A stretch of 64,000 nucleotides of DNA from Aliidiomarina soli (GTDB lineage Bacteria; Pseudomonadota; Gammaproteobacteria; Enterobacterales; Alteromonadaceae): the NCBI RefSeq assembly GCF_003986975.1, contig NZ_PIPO01000002.1, positions 1-64,000 of the forward strand, written 5' to 3'. Within the stretch, counting starts at the first letter, position 1; the number at the start of each line of letters is the position of its first letter. Under the pieces are notes generated by a model that was not told the DNA's origin, searched no databases, and saw only the letters and a list, made by a program, of their open reading frames with translations. A program made the position numbers and the translations under genes. This document shows positions 55,871-64,000 of this stretch, one piece after another.

Positions 55871-57412
55871 TTACCACGTTTGCGTAGCTTTGAACTTCTC
55901 GATAGCAGCAGCAAGCTGTTTATCGATATCGTCGTTGTAATTGCCAGTTGAATTAATAGTAGCCATGAGCTCAGCGTGCTCGCTTTTCATGTAGTCGATC
56001 AGAGCGGCTTCGAACGGCAAAATTTTGCTAATTTCGATACCTTTCAGATGACCTTTCTCAGCAGCATAAATTGATACTGCCATGTCAGCGACACTCATTG
56101 GCTTATACTGGTTCTGCTTCATCAGCTCAGTCACGCGCTGGCCGTGTTCTAACTGAGCACGGGTCGCAGAATCAAGGTCAGAGGCGAACTGAGCAAATGC
56201 TGCCAGCTCACGATACTGTGCTAAGGCAAGACGGATACCGCCACCCAGCTTCTTGATGATTTTGGTCTGAGCTGCACCACCGATACGGGAAACCGACACA
56301 CCAGCGTTCACCGCAGGACGAATACCCGCGTTGAATAAATCAGATTCTAAGAAGATCTGACCGTCGGTGATTGAAATCACGTTGGTTGGTACGAATGCTG
56401 ATACGTCACCGGCCTGGGTTTCAATGATAGGCAGGGCGGTCAGTGAACCGGTTTTACCTTTCACAGCACCATCCGTTAAGCGCTCAACTTCTGCTTCGTT
56501 AATACGAGCAGCGCGCTCCAGCAGACGGCTGTGTAGGTAGAATACGTCCCCTGGGAATGCTTCACGTCCTGGTGGACGGCGTAGCAACAGTGAGATCTGA
56601 CGATACGCAACGGCCTGCTTTGACAGGTCATCGTAAATAATCAGTGCATCTTCACCGCGGTCACGGAAGAATTCACCCATGGTACAACCAGCGTATGGCG
56701 CGAGGTACTGCAGTGCAGCAGACTCAGAGGCAGATGCAGCAACGATAATCGTGTGCTCTAACGCATCGTGCTCTTCCAGCTTACGTACGACGTTGGCGAT
56801 GGTCGAAGACTTCTGACCGATAGCAACGTAGACACATTTAACGCCGGTGCCTTTCTGGTTGATGATGGCATCGATACCAATCGCGGTTTTACCGGTTTGA
56901 CGGTCACCGATGATCAGCTCACGCTGGCCACGGCCGATTGGAATCATCGCATCGATAGATTTGTAACCAGTCTGGATTGGCTGATCAACGGCCTGACGTT
57001 CGATAACGCCCGGCGCAATTTTCTCAACAGGTTCGAAACCCGCTGCATCAATTGCGCCTTTACCGTCGATTGGTGCGCCCAGGGTGTTTACAACACGACC
57101 CAGTAACGCTTCGCCTACTGGAACTTCCAGTACGCGGCCAGTTGACTTAACTTTGGTTCCTTCCTGCAAATCTGCATAAGGACCCATAACGACCGCACCT
57201 ACAGAGTCGCGCTCCAGGTTCAGTGCGATAGCGTAACGATTTCCAGGAAGCTCGACCATCTCACCTTGCATACAATCTGCAAGGCCGTTGATACGAATGA
57301 TACCGTCGGTATTCGCGATGATGGTACCTTCGTTACGAGCTTCACTGACGACTTCAAACTGATCAATTCGTTTTTTAATCAGTTCTGCAATTTCATTTGA
57401 ATTCAGTTGCAT
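55871..57412 (-). CDS. atpA: ATP synthase alpha subunit AtpA
   Basis: 513 residues. Walker [10 protein letters not shown] (about 169-177), [13 protein letters not shown], the alpha-specific [11 protein letters not shown]. Non-catalytic nucleotide-binding subunit of F1. ORF length and context are standard. Confidence 0.98.
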   Translation of the reverse strand: MQLNSNEIAELIKKRIDQFEVVSEARNEGTIIANTDGIIRINGLADCMQGEMVELPGNRYAIALNLERDSVGAVVMGPYADLQEGTKVKSTGRVLEVPVGEALLGRVVNTLGAPIDGKGAIDAAGFEPVEKIAPGVIERQAVDQPIQTGYKSIDAMIPIGRGQRELIIGDRQTGKTAIGIDAIINQKGTGVKCVYVAIGQKSSTIANVVRKLEEHDALEHTIIVAASASESAALQYLAPYAGCTMGEFFRDRGEDALIIYDDLSKQAVAYRQISLLLRRPPGREAFPGDVFYLHSRLLERAARINEAEVERLTDGAVKGKTGSLTALPIIETQAGDVSAFVPTNVISITDGQIFLESDLFNAGIRPAVNAGVSVSRIGGAAQTKIIKKLGGGIRLALAQYRELAAFAQFASDLDSATRAQLEHGQRVTELMKQNQYKPMSVADMAVSIYAAEKGHLKGIEISKILPFEAALIDYMKSEHAELMATINSTGNYNDDIDKQLAAAIEKFKATQTW

Positions 57413-57426
57413 GCTCTCGTCCCCGA

Positions 57427-57960
57427 TTATGATTGCAGTGAGTGCGCCAGCTTCGAAAGCTGGCTCTTCAGGGTCCCGTCAATGACGGTGTCGCCGGCCT
57501 GTATATAAAGGCCACCCATAAGGTCAGGATTTACACTGCAATTGAGCTTAACTTTGCGTGCGAGACGTTTTTCTAACGCAGTACTTAACTTGGCTTGTTG
57601 CTCACTACTGAGCTCACTGGCCGAAGTGACATCGACACTGACTTCATTATCATGGTCAGCGCGCAATTCAGAGAACTTCTCTAAAATTGCTGGCAATGCA
57701 TTTAAGCGTTGGTTAGCAGCCAGAACCTTAATAAAGTTCTGGCCTTTCTCGTTGAGCTGTTCGCCGCACACACTCAAAAATAGCTGAGTGGCTTTATCCC
57801 GGCTAACGGCACCCTTCAGGAACGTCTGCATGGTTGCATCGTCCGCTACCTGCGCGGCAAACGCCAACATGTCCTGCCATTCCTGTAACGCGCCCTGCTC
57901 AACAGCAAAATCAAAAGCTGCTTTCGCATAGGGGCGAGCCACCGTAGTCAAATCTGACAT
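57427..57960 (-). CDS. atpH: ATP synthase delta subunit AtpH
   Basis: 177 residues. N-terminal helical bundle ([20 protein letters not shown]) and C-terminal beta segment ([30 protein letters not shown]). Connects the b dimer to the top of F1 in the peripheral stalk. Confidence 0.97.
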   Translation of the reverse strand: MSDLTTVARPYAKAAFDFAVEQGALQEWQDMLAFAAQVADDATMQTFLKGAVSRDKATQLFLSVCGEQLNEKGQNFIKVLAANQRLNALPAILEKFSELRADHDNEVSVDVTSASELSSEQQAKLSTALEKRLARKVKLNCSVNPDLMGGLYIQAGDTVIDGTLKSQLSKLAHSLQS

Positions 57961-57977
57961 TTGCTCAACCCCCGTGA

Positions 57978-58448
57978 TTACAGTTCAGCGACCAGTTTAT
58001 CAACTATGTCACTTTGTTTAGCCGCATCTACTTCGCGCTGAATAATTTTCTCAGCGCCGGCAACTGCCAGTATAGCGACCTGCTTACGTAGTTCTTCGCG
58101 AGCACGGTTACGTTCCGCTTCGATCTCGGCATGACCAGAGGCAATGATTTTCTCACGCTCTTCCTGGCCACGCTGAGTTTCGTCATCAACCAGTTTAGTT
58201 GCACGCTTACGTGCCTGTTCGATGATTTCAGCGGCATCAGCTTTAGCTTTATTAAGCTCCGCTGCAACCTGCTCGTGTGCTTTTTCAAGGTCTTTCTCGG
58301 CAAGCTCGGAAGCCGCAAGACCGTCAGCGATTCTCTTCTGACGCTCTTCAATGGCATTGTTCAGTGGTGGCCACACAAATTTCATGGTGAACCACACGAA
58401 CACGACCATCGCGATCGATTGACCTATCAGAGTTGCGTTGATATCCAC
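57978..58448 (-). CDS. atpF: ATP synthase b subunit AtpF
   Basis: 156 residues. One N-terminal membrane helix ([33 protein letters not shown]) and a long charged helix rich in Ala, Glu and Lys forming the peripheral stalk coiled coil. Confidence 0.97.
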   Translation of the reverse strand: MDINATLIGQSIAMVVFVWFTMKFVWPPLNNAIEERQKRIADGLAASELAEKDLEKAHEQVAAELNKAKADAAEIIEQARKRATKLVDDETQRGQEEREKIIASGHAEIEAERNRAREELRKQVAILAVAGAEKIIQREVDAAKQSDIVDKLVAEL

Positions 58449-58481
58449 AACGAGCCTCCTATTGGTTGGTTACAGGGACTC

Positions 58482-58739
<258 letters not shown>

Positions 58740-58778
58740 CTAAAGTTAAGGTTAAAAGTAAAAGTAAAAAAATCGTGC

Positions 58779-59633
<855 letters not shown>

Positions 59634-59638
59634 CTAAG

Positions 59639-60037
59639 TTAGTTAGTTTTTAAAAGTAAAATCGGGGCCAGCAAATGCAGCAGGTGGAGGAGGGCAAATA
59701 CTACGAACAAAGGTAACAGAGGTTCGCTTAAAAGATTCAACGCCACTACTAACAACACCACGCTGAGCATCAACTTCAATGCTTCACCGGCCATAAAACT
59801 GTTTACGACACTATGTGCCGATCGCGCGCCGCTAAACTGAAAAGCAAGCACCGCAAAAATACTGTTGGGGACCAGGCCAATGACTGCACCGGTCGCTGCA
59901 CTTAACGCGGCTGCTGCGCCGGAAAATGCCCAAAATAGACAAACTAAAATCGCTGATACCGCCAACTGCAAGGTCAATAAACGTCGCGCGACGCGGCGGC
60001 CCGATGTATTCATTATTCGATGGGCTGACCGTGACAT
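59639..60037 (-). CDS. atpI: ATP synthase subunit I AtpI
   Basis: 132 residues, four hydrophobic segments after a basic N terminus. Family-typical position first in the atp operon and pattern GLVPNSIFAVLAFQFSGARSA. AtpI is thought to help assemble the c ring or deliver Mg2+. Divergence within the family is high, so the assignment leans on position. Confidence 0.9.
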   Translation of the reverse strand: MSRSAHRIMNTSGRRVARRLLTLQLAVSAILVCLFWAFSGAAAALSAATGAVIGLVPNSIFAVLAFQFSGARSAHSVVNSFMAGEALKLMLSVVLLVVALNLLSEPLLPLFVVFALLHLLHLLAPILLLKTN

Positions 60038-60097
60038 GACCGATATCCTGCTTTTAAGCGTGCTGCCTGAAATAAATACAGCACAAAAACTCGGCCG

Positions 60098-60125
60098 ATT
60101 ATAAAGTTTCAGCAGAAAATTGCAA
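60098..60125 (-). promoter_or_regulatory. Promoter of the atp operon
   Basis: Minus strand: -35 TTGCAA (60120-60125), 16-base spacer, perfect -10 TATAAT (60098-60103). Start of transcription near 60091, about 54 bases upstream of atpI. Four of six -35 bases match consensus. Confidence 0.8.
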
Positions 60126-60211
60126 CTTTATTGCTAACCAATACGCCCCGCCAGCCGTTGAAATTAAAGGCAACCAACAAGGGAATAACAATAAAAAGAC
60201 TAAGGGTAACC

Positions 60212-61102
60212 TTACTTTATGTGGGCCAAAATCCCATCCAACTCATCCAGGGTTGAGTAGTTGATTACCAGCTTGCCTTTTCCTTTGCGATTATGGCTAA
60301 TCGCAACGCTGGCTCCAAGCCGTTCACTCAAACTCTCTTCCAGCTGCTGGACATTGGGATCCGTAGGTTCTGGTTCTTTCTTTTCGGTCGGGTTCAAGGC
60401 TTTGTTAATCAGCTTTTCTGCTTCACGCACAGTTAACGCCTTGGCCACAATTAATTTGGCCAGTTCGCTTTGCAGGTCGCCTTCCACCGCAAGCAAGACT
60501 TTGGCATGGCCAAGTTCAATGTCGCCACGTTCGAGTAACGTTTTGACGTCCGTGTTGAGGTTATTCAGGCGCAGTAAATTGGTCACCGTGGTACGCGACT
60601 TACCAACCGCATCGGCAACTCCCTGATGAGTCATATTAAACTCATCCTGCAAACGAGCCAGCGCTGTGGCTTCTTCCATCGCATTGAGATCTTCACGTTG
60701 AATATTCTCAATCAGGGCAATGGCAACAGTGGCTTCGTCACTGACGTCTTTAATCAGGCATGGGATGGTATCCAGGCCGGCTATTTGCGCGGCGCGCCAG
60801 CGCCGTTCACCGGCGATAATTTCAAAGCTTTTATCACCTAACTGGCGAACCACAACGGGTTGAATAATGCCCTGGGCACGAACTGAATTGGCCAACTCTT
60901 CAAGGGCTTCCGGGGCCATGTCTTTGCGTGGCTGAAAACGACCAGGCTGGAGGAACTCCACCGGTAACTTTTGCAATTCGCCTTTGTCTGCCGCTATATC
61001 TTCGATAGCCGGACGCTGACTTTCATGCCGCGCTGCTGCATTTGCACTGTTAGTTAACAGAGCGTCCAGACCACGCCCTAAGCCTCGTTTTTTCGCTGAC
61101 AT
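60212..61102 (-). CDS. parB: Chromosome partitioning protein ParB
   Basis: 296 residues. Basic N terminus KKRGLGRGLDALL, ParB nuclease-like CTPase fold (LQPGRFQPRKD, GERRWRAA), helix-turn-helix (THQGVADAVGKSRTTVTNLLRLNNL, about 165-190) and a C-terminal dimer helix. Binds parS sites near oriC and spreads as a CTP clamp. No parS site was noticed in this window. Follows parA by 20 bases. Confidence 0.96.
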   Translation of the reverse strand: MSAKKRGLGRGLDALLTNSANAAARHESQRPAIEDIAADKGELQKLPVEFLQPGRFQPRKDMAPEALEELANSVRAQGIIQPVVVRQLGDKSFEIIAGERRWRAAQIAGLDTIPCLIKDVSDEATVAIALIENIQREDLNAMEEATALARLQDEFNMTHQGVADAVGKSRTTVTNLLRLNNLNTDVKTLLERGDIELGHAKVLLAVEGDLQSELAKLIVAKALTVREAEKLINKALNPTEKKEPEPTDPNVQQLEESLSERLGASVAISHNRKGKGKLVINYSTLDELDGILAHIK

Positions 61103-61122
61103 GAATGTTGACCTTCGCTAAA

Positions 61123-61914
61123 TTAGGATGTTTGCGCCGCTTGATTTTCTTGCTCAGCACGGCGAATTACTTCACCTGCTAATGCCAGATAGGCTTTTGA
61201 GCCAGTTGATGACTTATCATAGTACATAACCGGTGCACCAAAACTTGGTGCTTCAGCCAGGCGCACATTGCGCGGAATGACTGTCCGGTACACTTTACTG
61301 CCAAAATGATTTTTTAATTGTTCAGAGACATCATTGGCCAGGCGGTTGCGCGGGTCGTACATGGTACGCAGAATACCTTCAATGACAAGGTTTGGGTTAA
61401 CCACCGACGCCAGTTGTTCAATGGTGTCCATCAGTGCGGTTAAGCCTTCAAGGGCGTAGTACTCACACTGCATGGGAACCAGAATAGCGTCTGCCGCGGC
61501 CATTGCATTGACCGTTAGTAAATTCAGCGATGGCGGACAATCGATAAAGATAAAGTCGTACTGATCACGCACAGGCTCGAGGGCCCGGCGTAATTTGGTT
61601 TCGCGGGCAAACACTTCCATCAGCTTAATTTCAGCTGCGGTTACGTCCGCATTGGCGCCAATGATATCAAACTTGACGTCTTCACTATGCACGGCAACGT
61701 CCTGCACCGGCTTGTCATCCACCAGAATATGGTAGGCGGTGTACTCAAGATCATATTTGTCGATACCACTTCCCATGGTGGCGTTGCCTTGCGGATCGAG
61801 ATCAATCAGCAACACTTTACGCCGGGTTGCAGCCATCGACGCTGCCAGATTCACTGCTGTCGTTGTCTTACCAACGCCGCCTTTTTGATTCGCTATTGCG
61901 ATAACTCTGCCCAA
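61123..61914 (-). CDS. parA: Chromosome partitioning ATPase ParA (Soj)
   Basis: 263 residues. Deviant Walker A KGGVGKTTT (about 11-19), switch motif DLDPQGNAT, and DCPPSL. DNA-binding residues typical of chromosomal ParA in the C-terminal half (RLAEAPSFGAPV). Together with ParB it segregates the origin region. Confidence 0.97.
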   Translation of the reverse strand: MGRVIAIANQKGGVGKTTTAVNLAASMAATRRKVLLIDLDPQGNATMGSGIDKYDLEYTAYHILVDDKPVQDVAVHSEDVKFDIIGANADVTAAEIKLMEVFARETKLRRALEPVRDQYDFIFIDCPPSLNLLTVNAMAAADAILVPMQCEYYALEGLTALMDTIEQLASVVNPNLVIEGILRTMYDPRNRLANDVSEQLKNHFGSKVYRTVIPRNVRLAEAPSFGAPVMYYDKSSTGSKAYLALAGEVIRRAEQENQAAQTS

Positions 61915-61995
61915 AGCTGCCTCTTACTTGTTATAGATAGACGGATGGTTACACAGGATGTCCACAATCATAACCAAGCAATGGCTCAACCTGGT

Positions 61996-62646
61996 TTACT
62001 GGTGTTGCCGTATCACCACCAGATGACGCTCTGCTTCAAGCTCGGGGACATTCAGCCGTACCTTGGATTCGACGGTAAATTCTGCAGGAACAGCGGTAAG
62101 CTCATCTTCATCCAATTGGCCCTTCAGCGCAATAAAGCTTCCCTCCGCAGAAGGTAGATGATGACACCAGCTAAGCATATCTGCAAGTGACGCAAATGCC
62201 CGACTTATAACCGAACTAAACCCTTGATCAGGTTCATAATTTTCAACCCGACTGTGGACTGCAGTGACATTTTTCAGGCCCAGCTGATGAACCACCTGGC
62301 GAATAAAATTAATCCGTTTTCCTAAGCTATCTACTAAAACAAATTCTTTGTCCGGATTGAGAATCGCCAGGGGTAAACCCGGCAGACCCGGACCAGTGCC
62401 TACATCCACGATACGTTCGCCCTGCAGGTAAGGGGAGACCACGACGCTGTCCATAATATGGCGGACCAACATGGCCTCTGGATCGCGTACCGAGGTTAAA
62501 TTATAAGCCTGATTCCATTTATTTAGCAGTAAAACCAGCTCGACTAACTGACTTTGTTGCGCTTCGCTGACTGCCAATGAGGTCGTCGCCAGCAATTGCT
62601 GAAGCTTGTGCGCGAGCTGGGCTGCGTCGGACATTTTCTGTTTCAT
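61996..62646 (-). CDS. rsmG: 16S rRNA (guanine527-N7)-methyltransferase RsmG
   Basis: 216 residues. SAM-binding motif [15 protein letters not shown] (about 82-96), [26 protein letters not shown], and [23 protein letters not shown] 62646 has GAGG immediately before it; an ATG at 62634 gives a better-spaced site and is a possible alternative start. Methylates G527 of 16S rRNA. Fifteen bases downstream of mnmG. Confidence 0.96.
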   Translation of the reverse strand: MKQKMSDAAQLAHKLQQLLATTSLAVSEAQQSQLVELVLLLNKWNQAYNLTSVRDPEAMLVRHIMDSVVVSPYLQGERIVDVGTGPGLPGLPLAILNPDKEFVLVDSLGKRINFIRQVVHQLGLKNVTAVHSRVENYEPDQGFSSVISRAFASLADMLSWCHHLPSAEGSFIALKGQLDEDELTAVPAEFTVESKVRLNVPELEAERHLVVIRQHQ

Positions 62647-62661
62647 CCTCGGTATGTGACC

Positions 62662-64000
62662 TTAGGCGCTTTTTCGCAGCAAGCCTTGTTTCTTTAAATG
62701 CACCAGCAGCATCGAAATAGCCGCCGGGGTGATTCCGGAAATACGCGCTGCCTGGCCAACCGTCTGTGGTTTGTGCTCAGCAAGTTTCGCCACCACCTCG
62801 TTGGATAAACCAGAAATCGACGAATAATCAAATTCAGTCGGTAATTTGGTGTGTTCATGGCGTAACGCTTTAGCAATTTCATCCTGCTGACGGGTAATGT
62901 AGCCTGCATATTTAGTCTGAATTTCAATCTGTTCAGAAGCCTGAGTATCATCCAGCGCAGGCCCTAAACTTTCAATTGAAGTCAGCTGTTGGTAGGTCAC
63001 TTCAGGTCGACGTAATAGCTCTTCGAGGTTGACCTCTTTGCTAATCGGGCTTTTTAGCATCGGGTTGAGTGCTGGTACTGCAGGATGATCTTTGTGCACC
63101 CATGTGCCACGAAAACGTTGCAATTCAGTCTCGATGGTTTCCATTTTGCTGTTAAACCGTGCCCAGCGTGCATCGTCAACCAGACCCAGTTCACGAGCTT
63201 TGGCGGTCAAACGACGATCCGCATTGTCTTCACGCAGCAGCAAACGGTATTCAGCACGGGAGGTGAACATACGGTAGGGTTCTTTGGTCCCCAAGGTCGC
63301 TAGATCATCAATCAGAACACCGATATAGCCTTCATCGCGGCGTGGGGTCCAGGCCTCTTTCTGCTGGACCTGCAAGGCTGCATTCATACCTGCAATAAGC
63401 CCCTGAGCAGCGGCTTCTTCATAGCCTGTGGTGCCGTTAATTTGTCCGGCAAAGAACAGACCATCAATGTATTTTGTTTCCAGGGAGGGTTTCAAATCAC
63501 GGGGATCGAAAAAGTCGTACTCGATGGCATAGCCAGGTCGTGTGATATGCGCATTTTCAAAGCCTTTGATTGAATGGACCAAAGCGACCTGCACATCAAA
63601 TGGCAAACTGGTGGATATACCGTTGGGGTAGACCTCTGTGCAGCTTAAACCTTCTGGCTCGACAAAAATCTGATGGCTGTTTTTATCAGCAAAACGCATT
63701 ACTTTGTCTTCAATCGATGGGCAGTAACGTGGCCCCACCCCTTCTATCACGCCTGAATACATCGGTGAGCGGTCTAGCCCCTGGCGGATCAGGTCATGGG
63801 TATTGGCGTTGGTATGGGTGATATAACAACTAATTTGTTTCGGGTGGTCAGCAGCTGCGCCCATAAACGAAAAAATAGGCGTGGGATTGTCGCCGGGCTG
63901 TTCTTGCAGCATTGAAAAATCGATGCTATTGGCGTCAATTCGTGGCGGTGTTCCGGTTTTTAGACGATCAACCCGTAACGGCAATTCGCGCAGACGATCT
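62662..64000 (-). CDS. mnmG: tRNA uridine-5-carboxymethylaminomethyl modification enzyme MnmG (C-terminal part)
   Basis: About 446 codons, open through the right edge of the window, so the FAD-binding N terminus (about 190 residues) is missing. It begins in [22 protein letters not shown], continues through [19 protein letters not shown] and [27 protein letters not shown]-like C-terminal segments. With MnmE it modifies the wobble uridine of several tRNAs. First gene of mnmG-rsmG-parA-parB. Confidence 0.97.
   Translation of the reverse strand, partial: DRLRELPLRVDRLKTGTPPRIDANSIDFSMLQEQPGDNPTPIFSFMGAAADHPKQISCYITHTNANTHDLIRQGLDRSPMYSGVIEGVGPRYCPSIEDKVMRFADKNSHQIFVEPEGLSCTEVYPNGISTSLPFDVQVALVHSIKGFENAHITRPGYAIEYDFFDPRDLKPSLETKYIDGLFFAGQINGTTGYEEAAAQGLIAGMNAALQVQQKEAWTPRRDEGYIGVLIDDLATLGTKEPYRMFTSRAEYRLLLREDNADRRLTAKARELGLVDDARWARFNSKMETIETELQRFRGTWVHKDHPAVPALNPMLKSPISKEVNLEELLRRPEVTYQQLTSIESLGPALDDTQASEQIEIQTKYAGYITRQQDEIAKALRHEHTKLPTEFDYSSISGLSNEVVAKLAEHKPQTVGQAARISGITPAAISMLLVHLKKQGLLRKSA

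Noticed and set aside
60038-62000. parS sites near parA-parB
   Set aside because: I looked for the TGTTTCACGTGAAACA palindrome and saw no good match in this window.

Overview
The window is chromosomal DNA of a marine-type gammaproteobacterium. Gene content, gene order and the acidic secreted proteins fit the Alteromonadales, most likely Idiomarina/Pseudidiomarina. This is inference: no 16S rRNA lies inside the window. Synteny anchors are mnmG-rsmG-parA-parB-atpIBEFHAGDC-glmU-glmS at the right end (the classic oriC-proximal block), an rRNA operon leader beside a yrdA homologue at the left end, and srkA-dsbA. I saw no insertion sequence, prophage, CRISPR array or tRNA.

Left part (1-18 kb): leader and tandem promoters of an rRNA operon reading off the left edge; a gamma carbonic anhydrase; an SOS mutagenesis cassette imuA-imuB-dnaE2 behind a LexA box; a YihG-type acyltransferase; a YbdG-type mechanosensitive channel; a chemoreceptor with a sigma-28 promoter; then dsbA, srkA, ccoG, an M20 amidohydrolase, mgtE and apbE on the minus strand.

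18-31 kb: peroxide defence (ahpC-ahpD divergent from oxyR); a two-gene unit of a PQQ-type sugar dehydrogenase and a TonB receptor resembling E. coli YncD/PqqU; a DJ-1/PfpI protein; a histidine kinase and sigma-54 response regulator divergent from a secreted DUF4168 protein that carries its own sigma-54 promoter; an M28 peptidase; a glycosyltransferase and a PAP2 phosphatase.

31-45 kb: an L,D-transpeptidase next to an Lpp-like coiled-coil lipoprotein; a curli locus (csgD convergent to csgA-csgB-csgE-csgF-csgG) with a very large acidic curlin; a secreted subtilase divergent from csgA; DUF3617 and YebC/YeeN genes; a second sigma-54 activator with a degenerate receiver, divergent from a DUF2383 four-helix protein and a BON-domain protein that both have sigma-54-type promoters; and a PagL-like lipid A deacylase.

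45-64 kb: an SDR, a TetR regulator and a YdjM-like membrane protein; glmS and glmU; two accessory genes (a glycosyltransferase and a 2OG-Fe(II) oxygenase) inserted between glmU and atpC; the complete ATP synthase operon with a clear promoter; parB, parA, rsmG and the 3' part of mnmG.

The strongest regulatory story is the pair of sigma-54 activators, each divergent from a small stress- or envelope-type protein with a -24/-12 promoter. The strongest metabolic story is the PQQ enzyme and PQQ receptor pair, with no PQQ biosynthesis genes in view.
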